64,000 nt of DNA from Selaginella moellendorffii (GCF_000143415.4 NW_003314269.1:807246-871245); one strand, 5' to 3'; positions 1-11,175 are shown, counted from the stretch's first letter. The notes: generated by a model from the letters alone, not told the origin. Made by a program: numbers and translations.

Positions 1-39
1 TCTTAATATTAATGCTATTAAACTTAATTTTAGTTTGGG

Positions 40-891
40 GAATACGTAATAAAATATATTGGGGGAGAAAACAATACTTTAAATTACCAAGAAATGAATG
101 AACTATTTAGATCAGGCTTTCGTGAACTTTTGATGTGTATTAATACATCTATTGAATATAATTCAAATGGTATCTATTATGATTCTCAAGCAATACATTT
201 TGGTAGAGGCTCTGCTATTTTAATATTTTAATGTAAAGCTGTCCCTTTTTACTGTAATAGTAAAGGACAAAATGGTATAATTCATGGTTATCAAATAAGG
301 GATAGTTTAAGACATTTAATTGATATGTTTAGAAAAGATATGTATATTGCAGGTTCTAGTTTATTTAGTGTTACTGGTCTACATTATTCCTTTGCATATA
401 ATGTTTTTTATTGGTGAAATAATTCAACAACTTTAAATTCTTTACAAGAACAAATTAGATATATTGAATCAAATAACCTAAATTGTTACATAAAATTAAC
501 AACTTTATATGGTGGATTTCCTAATATTTTTCTCATGACAGATTCTTTTCTTGTATCTCCAAATGGTAAAAATATTTTATTATTAAGATCAAATTGTAAA
601 CTTGAGCTTTATTCTGGAAAAATATCTATATGGGTACCCCCAAATAAAGAAGAATATTATAGTTTACGTAAGCTAATACTTCAAATTGATGGAAGTTTAG
701 TTTTATATAATGAAAAGAAAAAGGTAGTCTGGTCCATTAATAAATATTGTAAGCATTCATATTGTTTACAAATTACATATTTAACTATACAAGATGATTG
801 TAATATTGTTATATACAATGGAAGGGTACCAAATTATCCTTGGTGGGATTCAAGAACTTATAAACATCCATATTGTATAAATAATTTATAG
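40..891 (+). pseudogene. Broken ORF ending in a B-lectin-like domain
   Basis: One reading frame runs from about position 40 to the stop at 889-891 and is interrupted by TAA at 229-231 and TGA at 415-417. The last 118 codons (from the ATG at 535) are open and resemble a mannose-binding bulb-lectin domain. Two repeats carry degenerate forms of the QxDxNxVxY motif (LQIDGSLVLYN and LTIQDDCNIVIYN), with a WW near the end. The part upstream of 535 (containing GYQIRDSLRHLID) keeps protein-like composition, so it was probably coding once; I do not recognise it. The sequence is strongly AT-rich, unlike the genes right of 20 kb. It is either a decayed lectin gene, or only the 118-residue ORF is expressed. 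The lectin assignment rests on motif resemblance only. Confidence 0.5.
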
Positions 892-3570
892 ATTTATTTT
901 AAATTATTAATAATTATTATTATTATGATAAGATTTATTAAAATTTAATTTTAAGCTTATAATAGGGAAAAAGGGAAAAATAATCTTAGTATCCCTATTG
1001 CCAAATCTTATTACGCATTCCTTGTATGAGAACCTTAATTGATTATACTATAACTTGTATTCATCCTAAAATAAGCAACTTCAAAATTAGTATTGAGGTC
1101 AATTAAATATTCTTAGTTGGAATAGGATGATAAATTACATTTTTTATGTAAAATAAAAAATTGAATTTAAAAAGGTTAATATACTCCTTTTGGAGCTAAT
1201 TAACAGTCATATCATCATGATGAACTAAAAGAATTTATCTACATAGATAAATGATAAGAAGTAGAGTTAAAATAAACATGATAGAGTGACTCACTCTAGC
1301 TGTCTGGTTGCTGAAGAAGCTCCTCTAGCACCCGGATCAAGCTCCATTGAAACACCTCTGCCACTTTCAAGCGGATATGGCCCTGCAGCTCCGGCGTACT
1401 GATTCCCAGCCTGGAGATACGCGATGATGGGATCCTCGGAATTTCGCATTTGCCCTGTCTCTCGCCAAGTCTGGTGTTGGGCTTTAGCTGCCATGGTGGT
1501 TGTGGGGAATTTTTATGGATACATAGACTACCACCAACATCTTGGTTGCTCTTGACCACCTTAAGCTGCCACTGCCAGTAGAGTTTGCACGGGACAAGTC
1601 TATAAATAAAATATATTTAGGAAAGATCTTAGAAATTATATTATACTATAAGTTGTATGTCATATGAAATAAGGCTAACAATATTGGCAATCATAAGTTG
1701 TTGTGCTTATGGACTTCTCAGACAACCACCCCTCTTCGATCCCTTTCAATGATGTGTTGACATAGATGTCGAAGAACATAAATATGCCACTTAAATCATC
1801 ATTAATATGCAATGCCAAAAACATCTAACCTTCACTTATAGTTTGCATGATGTAAACAACCTTTTTTATCATATTATCAAACACTTTTAATAATCTTTTC
1901 TCTTTGTTCATTAAGTAAACATTGAGGAACTCTACAACCTTTATCTATTGCTTGTATGGAAGCCTAATTTTGTAATATTATAAATCATGTCATCTAGAGT
2001 TTTATTCATTATAAAAGTAACATATGTGTAATTGAGAAAAATGAAGTATATGTTAAGAAATTTACATTGTGAGTAGTAATTTTAGGTAGCCTGCAATTAT
2101 CTATAATGCATACTAGTTTCTTCAACTTTGAAGATTTTATAAGTTGAATTTTGTGCTCAATTTATATGAGCTTAATTGAAAGCTCTTCTCAACTCTTCTC
2201 TAAATGTACAAGTTCATAAATATTTTGCTTGACTTTCACTTAAGGCTAGAAACCAAAACAATAAAAAGAAGCTCTTATAAAGTGAAAGGGAAATATATAC
2301 CTTACACCACATCGTGAGCATAAAATTAATTGGGTTATTGAACCATCATCCTTACTTAAGTGTGCCAAAAATGGAATTGCTCAATGTCACGGATAAGGTT
2401 TTATTTTTGAACAATAAACTACCCAAGCTTGCATTCAAATATGACAAAGAAAGTTAAAGTGGAGTTAGAGGTGAAATTATAAAATTTATGCATTGATCTT
2501 TTAGTAGGCCAAGATAAGTTTGTTGATGTCCAGAGATCCCCTCGCATAGATATGGCTAATTAAAACATTGATATGGTAAATGGGATCATTGCAAAAATAA
2601 TTGTTAACACACTTCATCAAAGCCATATACCAATAGTTACTATCAATAATTTGGAATATTGTCTTTGCAAGTTCCCGAGTCTCAAGATGGTTGATAAGCA
2701 TGTTATTGAATTCAGGAGATTTCCTCTTCTAAATAAGATCCTAGCTATTTATGATCTCAGGTATGATGGTAATAATTTCCATTGCTTTTAGCAGTAGAAA
2801 GAGACTAAAAACATATTAATATTCATCACAATGCCATTTTGTTTGAACAAGCTAACATACTTGAATGTTGTACGCACAAAATTTGTTTGCTGCAAATAGC
2901 AAAGAGAGATTTCTTTAATCAAGTCATTAAGGCCTAACCACTTAAGCCCCTTAAATGTTTGGTAAATTATTGTTTCCCTTATTTGTATAATAGTCTTTTG
3001 GAAGTGCTTATACACCATGTTATCACGAAGGTTTATAGTTATTTTAATTCCAGGTTGTTTATTAGGTTCCCTATTGTGAACATTGCTAGATTCCCTAACT
3101 TCGGGGATTTGTTAGTGGTGGGCTAGTGAAGAGTAAAGGTGAAGGTAGTGGTGGTGATAGTGGTGGTGGTGGCAATGGTAGTAATAGAGAATTTTGATCT
3201 TGTATTAGTAGTGTAGTGTCCTAATTTGTTGGTGTGACTAGTGTTAAATTTTGTTTTGGTAGTGATAGCTACAAATCCTAATATAGGGATAAAGTTGGTG
3301 CATCCAAGTGTGTAAGAGATGGCTGTAGCAATGTGGTAATGTGATCTTTAAGTAATAGCATTTTTGTTGATGTGTCAATCAATATATCAATTGTAAAGTT
3401 TTTATCAATGTTGAATTTAACTTTTCATGCCCTCTTGGCTATGGCAACTTTTTTAGGTGGTACTATTTTTCTTTTTTGCACTAAGGAATTTTCATTAGTC
3501 AAAGTAAAAAAAGAGAATAAAAATGGAAAAAATTCAAACAATTCAAATTTCAAGAAAACAAAACAAAAAG
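892..3570. other. AT-rich intergenic stretch without supported gene
   Basis: I see no convincing gene. A GC-richer island at about 1290-1600 carries two overlapping minus-strand ORFs (67 and 87 codons) with no recognisable motif; it stands out in composition from its surroundings and may be an inserted fragment of a normal gene. At about 3125-3190 there is a loose GGT-rich microsatellite. The remaining ORFs are short and AT-rich and look random. Confidence 0.5.
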
Positions 3571-3579
3571 GTGGTTGCT

Positions 3580-4060
3580 TTAGGCATTTTCACAACTACA
3601 AGTCATTTCTGCAGACCCTCATAGCTACTTGAGCTTGACCTTAGGCATTTTTACAGCTTGGGGGGCTAAAGCTATTTAAATAATCTTGGCCTCCTAAGCT
3701 GCAAAAGTGCCTGAGTTAGCTAGCCTGAGCTCAACTTCGGGCACTTATATGGCACAAGGGGCCAAGGTTATTTGAATAACCTTAGCCCTTAAGTTGCAAA
3801 AGTGCTTGAGATGGCTGCATTGAACTTGACTTTAGGCATTTTTGTGGCCCAAGGGGCTAATGTTATTCAAATAACCTTGGCCCCTAGGTTGCAAAAGTGC
3901 TCAAGATGGTTGGCCTAAGCTCAACCTTAAACACTTTTGCAACTTAAGAAGCTAAGGAAGTGCCTAAAGTGGCTAGTCCAAACTCAACTTTAGACACTTT
4001 TGGAGCCTAAGAGCCAAGGTTATTTAAATAACCTTGGCCTCTTAGGTTACGATGCCCGAG
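3580..4060. repeat. Degenerate tandem repeat of palindromic units
   Basis: The block consists of imperfect copies of a unit of roughly 95 bp. Each unit is itself an inverted repeat centred on an AT-rich palindrome of the form TTATTTAAATAA flanked by GGCCAAGG/CCTTGGCC arms. Centres lie near 3676, 3773, 3867 and 4025, with a poorer copy near 3950. The arms extend outward through GCAAAAGTGC-type sequence, so each unit could fold into a hairpin. No coding potential is seen. This looks like a satellite fragment or a nested inverted-repeat transposon remnant. Confidence 0.7.
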
Positions 4061-4721
4061 TAAAATGCCCAAACTAGTGCAAAATGTCTGAAATGGCCAC
4101 CCGAGAAAAGGGAGAAAAAAGAAAAAAAGCAAATAAATGGAAGAAATTCACCCTTATTGGCATGTTTTTAGTCATATCACTCACTCTCAATCTCTTGAGT
4201 GTTAGATGTTCTTTTGCTCTTGTTGTCACTCTCTCGCGTGTTGCTTGATCTTTCAAGCACTCTAGATTTCTCATACGTTGCTTGATGACTCACTCTCAAT
4301 TTCTTGTGCATTTGATTGTTTAACAACTTATAGTGCAAACATTTATGGCTACCCTAACCCTAACCAATCTTGCATCCTAGCTGTTTATTCAAAATAACTT
4401 AAATATCGGCTTTCTATTTCTTTATCACCACATCAGTATATCATAGATCTTATTTTATCTTATCATTATTATTTTATGCCAATTTATGGTTATATTTTAA
4501 TGATAATATAACTAACACCTATCATACTTCTTTATTTAAAAGTGTTATTGGCATTGGGGGACAGATATCTTTTACCCTTTGTGAAATTCATGATTTAGAT
4601 ATAACACTCTCCTAGAAATGGTTATGGTTTTTAATGTTTGAAGGTTTTATGTTTGTAACAATTATGGTGGCATGATTCTTGCTGTTTGTGGATTGGCACG
4701 GGTAATCAATTGAACAGGTGT

Positions 4722-4722
4722 G

Positions 4723-4751
<29 letters not shown>
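4722..4751. repeat. (CT)n microsatellite
   Basis: An uninterrupted CT dinucleotide run of about 15 units lies in otherwise AT-rich intergenic DNA (4.06-5.1 kb). No gene is supported in that stretch. Confidence 0.9.
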
Positions 4752-4755
<4 letters not shown>

Positions 4756-5339
4756 TAGGTTTTTATGGTCCTGCCCTTTTGTTGTGGCTGTAGATCCACT
4801 ATCTAGATTACATATGTAGAAACATACTCCAGCGAAAGGCTCTTCCCATTTGTCATTTGAGGACAAAATTGACAATGACACCAATAAAATAGCTCTGGTA
4901 TGGTTTAGCAACTTTGGTCAAGTCCACTAATGCATAAGAGTTTGCAAGTGAACTGAAAAAAAAAAGGGGGGGCATTATAAAACATTAACTTTTTGGGATG
5001 AAATTTTGAATGAGCTTCAATCATTGAGAAATGAAGTGGTAATAAACTTGCCTCCACGATGCTATGAGATGCTTATGCCATTATAGTGTAGGTAAAGTGC
5101 CAAAACAAGGCTGCAGACTTGAGAAAGGATCTGTCGATGGTAAAAAATGAGGCCCTGGCATGACCTTTATTTAGTAGTGAATTTCAGATTACTTGGTTGT
5201 CGCAAGCTTATGGTTGTCAAACAGCTCAGAGAGAAAAGGACTTGGAGTGATGCTTATGATCCCTTACAGAGGCCAAATATGTGGTTTTCAAAATTCTTTC
5301 AGCTTTGCATTTTAATTTCTCTCCTATGCCAGGCAGAAG

Positions 5340-5515
5340 CTAACTATCATTGGAGGCGCAAGTAGAACCGCACAGAAAAATCAGCTTGTGGAGAGCTTGG
5401 CTCACACGGTGAAGGGGAACAAAATTGAAGTGAAGCACTTGCTAATGGAGCCATTAGAGCATCAAAGAAAGTATCCTAGTTGGGGAGGAATAAGCAGCAA
5501 GATCGATTGGTGACG
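5340..5515 (+). pseudogene. Short coding-like fragment, possibly actin-family C-terminus
   Basis: In the frame of 5341 a run of about 57 sense codons reads LTIIGGASRTAQ at its start and RKYPSWGGISSKIDW at its end. The IIGG turn and the RKYxxWGG ending resemble the C-terminal part of actin or actin-related proteins (GG near the nucleotide site, RKYSVWIGG near the end). The fragment has no start and ends just before the BAHD pseudogene. The call is tentative; it may also be a chance ORF. Confidence 0.25.
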
Positions 5516-6712
5516 AGCTTTAAAGTATCCTTGTCTCAGGTTCTCGTTCCATACTACCCAATAGAGGCCCCGGGTCGCCGGTCTCAACCGCCCGGTTCTC
5601 GAGTGCAACGACCAAGGCGTCGAATTTGTGGTAGCATTTGCCAATGCGAGCTTCCACGACTGGAGCGATTCCATGAAGCACTGCTCAATCGAGCATGAGC
5701 TCAACCCGGCACAGACCGAGATCACAGATCACAAGAATTTCCCGCAGCTCAAAGTCCAGGCAAGTCCGGAGACTTTACGTTTACCTGTTCTGACCGTGTT
5801 TGCAGGTCACCAAGTTCCGGTGTGGCAGGATCGCCCTCGGCCTCGTCACCACCCACATTGTCACCAACGGCTCGTCCATCTTTGCGTTCTTCAAGGCCTG
5901 GTCGGATATCCATCAAGGATTGCCACCGCCGAATCCAATGCCATCATTCGACTCCAGCATCCTCAGGGCCCGAGATCCCCCCAGCATCAAGATGCCCATC
6001 CGGGACTACGTCGCGGTGCCACCGTCCCTGGCCCAGGATCACACTGGAAAGGATATCTCTCCCAAATACCACAACCGGGCATTCCACATGAGCGAGCTCC
6101 AGCTCTCGCATCTCAGGCACGAGATCACGTCCGGCCCATTCTCCTACGGCAGCTTCCCGAGGCCGTGGCAGCCCTCGTCTGGAAATCCATCAGTGAGGCG
6201 CGGGATCTCGTCGACACCGCCATCGCCACATTCGTCTACTCGGGCTCTGCCAAGGCCGGCAAGAACCGGCGGCATCCCGGACGAGTTGTGCGGCACCTCC
6301 GCCATGACCCGTGTCCGGCGCGCGACCTCAAGAACAAGCACATCTCCTTGGCCGCTCGCGTCGTCCACGACGACATCCGGGCCATCACCCACGAGCGATT
6401 CCATTCCACCATTGACTGGATGGAGCTGGAAGGAATCGGCAGCCCCAGGAGATCGCGGTCAACATGAGGGCCGGGATGGCGGTCTACTCCGTTGACCTGG
6501 TCACCTTCCTCTACGACGTTGACTTTGGGTGGGGGCGGCCCGCCCACTTCTCGCTGGTGCTGGAGCCGTGGTATGGCAACGGGGTGGTGGTGTTTCTTCC
6601 CACTGCCCAGGGAGGGACGCGAGAGCGCCGCATTGTGGTCATGCTCCTTGACGATGAAATGAAGAGGTTGCTGCAAGTTGAGCTCCTCGCCAAGTTCGCC
6701 ACCTTGGAATGA
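5516..6712 (+). pseudogene. BAHD acyltransferase pseudogene
   Basis: BAHD enzymes transfer acyl groups from acyl-CoA to plant metabolites (HCT/HQT-type) in the cytosol. Family blocks appear in order: SLSQVLVPYYPI near 5550, LECNDQGVEFVVAFA near 5610, VTKFRCGRIALGL near 5810, a HxxxD-site equivalent reading HIVTNG near 5865, AVAALVWKSISEAR near 6170, and the C-terminal DFGWGRP at about 6522-6542. An intron of 46 bp (5760-5805, GC donor, AG acceptor) sits right before VTKF, the usual BAHD intron site. The blocks lie in different frames, with shifts near 5570, 6155 and 6455, and about 40-60 N-terminal residues are missing. The HxxxD aspartate is Asn. It is dead as a BAHD enzyme unless several sequence errors are assumed. 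Confidence 0.85.
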
Positions 6713-6901
6713 AGGGTTCTCGTAGAGATTCGAGGCAAAGCAAGTAAATTCGTTTCAACGATCGTTTCATCGATCGGAGCAGAGTAGATACAAGAATCTC
6801 GGATTCTCGAGCAAAACAAGAATGCGATCCGAGAGGGAGAGAAACTAAGAACGAGGGTCGATCCGTCCGTGAGAGAGGAAAGAAAGGACAGAGGCCATCG
6901 T

Positions 6902-7611
6902 CAAGGAGAGTGAGAGGACTCGGCGGCACGAGCGGTGCACATCCTGGAACACGGAACCCTCATGAAGGCTTGGCTCGTCCGGGACGGCACCTCCTTTCCC
7001 TTGCCAAGCTCCGGCAGCGGGAGCTTGGGCTTGGATCGATGAGCATCGTTGCCGGTGGGGGCGGGCTCTCCAGATCTTGGCACCTGGATCAAAGAATGAA
7101 GGAAAAGAATCACATTTTCGTTCCATACCTTTGCGACGCGAGGAAACATCTGTGCGAACCACGCCGCTGGCAGCCACGCCCACAGGATCTGGGCCGCCGT
7201 TTCTCGGATCGGGCCATAGACCAGCTCCGTGACCGGTCCCTGGATCGTCCCTGTGATCATCCTGTTGATCGGCCCCTCGATCATCCCTGTGATCGTCCTG
7301 TCGACCGGGCCCTCGATCATCCTTGTGATCGTCCTGTCGACCGGGCCCTCGATCATCCCTGTGATCGTCCTGTCGACCGGGCCCTCGATCATCCTGGTGA
7401 TCGGCCCCTCGATCATCCCTGTGATCGTCCTGTCGACCGGGCCCTCGATCATCCTGGTGATCGGCCCCTCGATCATCCTGGTGACCGGCCCCTCGAAACT
7501 AAATTTGATCACCATCCCCGCCAGCATCGATACGAGCAGGGACTTCGCCAAGAACTTCGCCGCGTCCCAGCCCCAGCCCATCGCTCCGCCCGCGCGCTTC
7601 CTCCCCTCCAA
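6902..7611 (-). CDS. Tandem-repeat membrane-like protein, unknown
   Basis: Starting at the ATG at 7611, the ORF encodes a short basic N-terminus, a likely membrane or targeting helix (KFLAKSLLVSMLAGMVIKF), and then about eight units of the type MIEGPVDRTITG (12 residues) or MIEGPITR (8 residues). These form a quasi four-residue period. A tail GPVTELVYGPIRETA leads to a hydrophobic ILWAWLPAAWFAQ segment. A 45-bp GT-AG intron fits at 7084-7128 and keeps the frame; without splicing the ORF is also open (236 codons). Decayed copies lie at 8436-8820 and 9360-9540. I know no family with this repeat. It may be a membrane or organelle protein, or part of a mobile unit that carried it. The opposite strand is also open over the repeat, a by-product of the periodicity. 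Confidence 0.45.
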
Positions 7612-7624
7612 GAAAGAAAACTAG

Positions 7625-8435
7625 GGCTCCTACCCAAGAAACCATGGCAAAGGGGAGGGATTCATGATTGCGCTGTCCACCTGGATGGTTCACGCTACAC
7701 GGTTCTTGCAAGAAGAATTTCTTGTATAGCCAATGTGCTAAACTTTCGATGAAAAACCTTCATATTGGTCAACTACTGGCACATGAAGCGTGATGGCTGG
7801 CCGAGGAAGCTGAAGTGCTCAAGGACGAGGAGCTAGGGGTGCGCTGAAAGTTGGAGCTTTGTCTTGTGAAATCTTCTGAAGCTGGGACGTGTTGCGGCTG
7901 GCTGGAAGCTGGGGTGGACTATCACGAGGACGTGTTGCGGCTGACTGAGAAAGCCATTTGAATCAATCGAGCAGCATCGCCCAAGCCCACTATCACCTTT
8001 GATTCGGAAGAAGGACGCCTGGCTACAGAGGGGACGGGGGCTGGATCATGCCTCCAGCGCAAACCGGGCAGATTCGTACGTGAATTGTCCGAGCTTGATC
8101 TGGGGCTTCCATCTTGCGATGGCGTGCCTGGTCGTAGATTTCCACGTTGATGCCGGGTTCACTTCTTTGCAGTAGTTCGTCAAGTGCTCCCTTCGCTGGA
8201 TTGTAGTGCGATGTAGAACCATTGTTCCAGCTTTTTGTCAAGGATTTTCATACTCCTCGCTCTAGAAGTGATGGACTTCATCTTGCCCTTGTATTGTGAT
8301 TATCTTGGTTTTGGTTAGTTATGGCTTGATTGTAAGTGATCTTGGGATCTTGTCTGTTGCAGCTATGCACTTGGCATTTTGTGAATTGGCGTAAGCAACA
8401 GCTTGACATATAGTTATATTTTTATAGGCCTATGG
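7625..8435. other. Intergenic stretch without supported gene
   Basis: No recognisable gene. A 72-codon minus-strand ORF at 8023-8241 has a CPVCAGG cysteine pair but no other family signal. A direct repeat around GACGTGTTGCGGCTG occurs near 7890 and 7940. Confidence 0.4.
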
Positions 8436-8820
8436 CAGCGAGAGCTTGGGCTCGCATCAATGAGCATTGCTGCCAGTGGGCAGAGAAAAGTTCTATATAA
8501 AGAGAAATATGATGTACATAATTGAAACCAGGCATAAGAATCGATCCAAACTAACCGCGCTCCAGATCTTGGCACCGGTCACCAAGCCTGAAGATGAATC
8601 AGAGAATTGGATCAAAGGAAAAAGGATCTCATTTTCGTTTCATACAGTGAACCATGCCTCTGGAAACCATGCATAGACAGTCCCTGTGATCATCCTGTTG
8701 ATCGGTCCCTCGATCATCCCTGTGAGCAGACCGTCGATACTAACTTTGATCACCAGCGCCGCTAGAGCACGGACTTGGCAAAGAACTCCGCCCGCTCCCT
8801 CCCTTCCAGGAAAGAAAACT
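8436..8820 (-). pseudogene. Decayed copy of the 6.9-7.6 kb repeat ORF
   Basis: Plus-strand sequence at 8436-8480, 8550-8640 and 8680-8820 matches stretches of 7011-7625: the exon-2 start region, the intron border with its ACATTTTCGTT-like segment, two repeat units (TGATCATCCTGTTGATCGG type) and the 5' end. Most of the tandem array is deleted and no continuous frame remains. It is a DNA-level duplicate that has lost coding capacity. Confidence 0.7.
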
Positions 8821-9361
8821 AGGAACCATGACCATTTGCCTGACCCTTGCCAAAAAATCTAGAAGAAATTTGATCTTGAAACGATCTCCTCAAGCCTACC
8901 GTTGGATTTTCTTCTACACTTTCTATCAAGTGCCTTCTCTATGGACAAAGAATGCTTCTCGGTCTAGGGCGTTCCTTAATCGCAGTCCAGCCCAATAAAC
9001 GAAAAGTCTGGAAGTATTGTCAACTTTGGTCAACATAATCCTGAAGCACTGGCGAGGTCGTGAGCTCATTTCGAGTACATTAGATCAAACAGACATGGTG
9101 GCTTCCACAAGCTCGGTAAGATTAGTGTCCGTAGTCCAGATCCCATCTCCAACTTCTACTCGGAACGGAGGATTTGAGCAACGGCAGCTAATGCATGTAA
9201 GTCGAGCCATTCGTTTCTCTCGTTCGCAGGAACAGTGGAAGATGCAAGCCGACCAAGAAATTCAAGTTTGCTGTAAGGATAGTTATAAATTATTATCATT
9301 GTTTCCTAAACTGGAAAGTGTTCTCTACACAAAACAGCAAATTAAAATGTAATTTATTCTA

Positions 9362-9541
9362 CATATTAATTGGAACTTGGGCTTGGATCCATGGTCGTTG
9401 CCAGTTCCCCAAGCCTGGATCAAAGAATTAAAACGAATCTCACATTTTCGTTTCATACCTGAGAACCACGCCCGTCTCTCGGATCACGCCATAGACCAGC
9501 TCCGTGACCGGTCCCTCGATCATCCCTGTGATCAAGCTGAT
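9362..9541 (-). pseudogene. Third fragment of the repeat ORF
   Basis: The minus strand encodes TGMIEGPVTELVYGVIRET, matching the last repeat and tail of the 6.9-7.6 kb ORF, followed by the intron-border region. The fragment joins a Copia reverse transcriptase fragment in the same open frame (next entry). The junction lies near 9541. Confidence 0.75.
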
Positions 9542-9844
9542 CTCAATTAGATTAGTCTTGTTGGTTCGGCCAAGCACTGTCTTTAGTGCTAGATAATTAT
9601 ATGTCGTACCTGACTTGCGAAGATAAACATTAGAATCTGCTGAAATACTCACAAAACCAATGGAGAGTAGATAGCTGTTCATCTTCGCATACCATTGCCA
9701 TGGAGACTGCTTTAATCCATATAAAGCCTTCTTAAGCTTGCACACCTTGCGTACAACATATCCTTCTGGCTGAAGGACATAAAACTCCTCGTCAAGATCG
9801 CCATAGAGAAACGCTGTAGCTGTTCCACTCTTTCTCGGCTGCAA
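9541..9844 (-). mobile_element. Copia reverse transcriptase fragment
   Basis: The minus-strand ORF carries the Ty1/Copia RT blocks TAFLYGDLDEEFYVLQPEG and ALYGLKQSPWQWY followed by SADSNVY, in the usual order. The YVDD active-site block and everything downstream are absent; the frame instead runs into the repeat-ORF fragment. No LTRs are seen nearby. This is a truncated element end or a captured fragment. Confidence 0.85.
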
Positions 9845-10119
9845 CCTCTGTCACTAAGGTTCTTCTCCATGAAGAAAAACTGCATCTGAGTTCGCCATCC
9901 ATGGAAATCTCTACCATAAAAAACTTCCATTGTCTAAAGCCATCCCAGAAAACCTAGTGCTCCTGGATTAGGCTTTAGGCATGGTTCACTTTTCATCACA
10001 CAAAGGAAAAACACACCCCCTTAACTGCCTACCTCTAGAGAAACTCAAGTGAGAAGTGTCCTGGGGGTCATGCGTGATACAAATTATTCTCCAGAGCTCA
10101 GTAACACATTGGAGCCCCA

Positions 10120-10450
10120 AGAGTCCCTGCCATGCTGCAAAACATGTCGTCTCTGCAGTTACTCTTGCTCTCAAACAGCAGCTTCAGTGGCTCCATCCCG
10201 GCTTCCCAGGCTCACGAACTTCCGAGCCATTGACTTCTCGGTTAACAGGTTCTCGGGGGAGATACTGGCAAGCATTGGTCGACTGTTTGCCAACGTCACA
10301 CTGTGGAAACTTTACCACATGAGCAGCACCACCCCCTACCCCGTCTATGTTTTCCCAACAACCATAAACTTCTCCTCCAAACAGCAGAGTGGAGGCATTC
10401 CAGCGGTCATTGGTACTGTCTACCAGGTGCTGGATTTGACACTGAGTGGA
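10120..10450 (+). pseudogene. LRR receptor fragment
   Basis: The sequence from CCATGCTGCAAAACATGTCG to TGCTGGATTTGACACTGAG matches, at DNA level, the LRR genes at 28.9-31.2 kb and 44.0-47.2 kb (the region encoding AMLQNMSSLQFLLLSNNSFSG and FPTTIDxSSNQ). Frameshifts break it and no start or kinase is present. It is in plus orientation, opposite to the intact genes, and directly abuts an inverted carrier-gene fragment. Confidence 0.85.
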
Positions 10451-11175
10451 CGACTTGGGCCCGAAAGTAAACACTCTCACGCTCTAGTTCAAGGAGAGCA
10501 AAACCCACCTTGAGCGTTCCAGTGTCTCGTACACGCAGAAGTTTATCGCAATCGTTAGGCCTACGGACTGGCAGAAGTCAAGTCTATGGCGTTTTGCACT
10601 CGAAGAACGTACCGGCCAGAGTCCCTTGTATGGGCCAAAGCTCTCCTGTTGATGGATTGTGGAAAGCTTGCGATAGATGCCCGTATATTGCTTTGAGGTC
10701 TGCAAATCACAGACCTGCCAGGTGAAGAGCAAGGCGCAAAATAACTCCCAACAAACTCTCTGTCATACTTCAGCTAAGAGCTTCTCAGGAATTGCCTGGA
10801 ACATCCCTTGCATCATCTTTTGCACTACTAGACAAATATCTGTGGCCACTAGCATTTGAACCCTCTTTATATACTAAGGCATATATAAAGTCCAAATCAA
10901 AGAGTTTCATGCTTGGATGGTCAAACAAGTAAATATAAAGTAGCTACAAGACAAGTGGAACTGTAAAAATAAGATAAATAGGCTATAATTTAGCTAGGAG
11001 GCTAGGAATTAGTTTACATGTGTGCAATAAAGAATTGGCAGGCTAAAATTAAACAAGATGTGGTAGTACAGTTTGACAAGTCAAAAAACATAAGATAATA
11101 TATATATAAAAAAACTATGAGTATGACTAGTCACTACTAGAATGTATATGTTTTGAATATTCAATGATGTGGCTG
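10300..11175. repeat. Segmental duplicate, copy 1 (LRR + carrier mosaic)
   Basis: This stretch is closely similar in direct orientation to 27905-28765, covering the LRR fragment, the inverted carrier fragment and about 300 bp of AT-rich flank (TGGTCAAACAAGTAAATATA and following). Small indels separate the copies. The junctions between unrelated gene pieces are the same in both copies, so the mosaic formed once and was then duplicated. Confidence 0.85.
10484..10830 (-). pseudogene. Mitochondrial carrier fragment
   Basis: The minus strand matches intron 3, exon 4, intron 4 and exon 5 of the intact carrier at 24.3-25.8 kb: TSKQYTGIYRKLSTIHQQES, YKGLWP and TIAINFCVYETL are readable. Retention of intron sequence shows a DNA-level copy, not a retrocopy. 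It has frame breaks and no flanking exons. Confidence 0.85.

Noticed and set aside
1296-1559. 87-codon minus ORF in a GC island as a gene
   Set aside because: Two overlapping frames are equally open and neither shows a motif; kept only as a compositional note.
7229-7624. Hydrophobic plus-strand ORF (IGPSIIPVIVLSTG repeats)
   Set aside because: Antisense of the tandem-repeat ORF; the minus frame has the better start, targeting helix and conserved copy at 9.5 kb.
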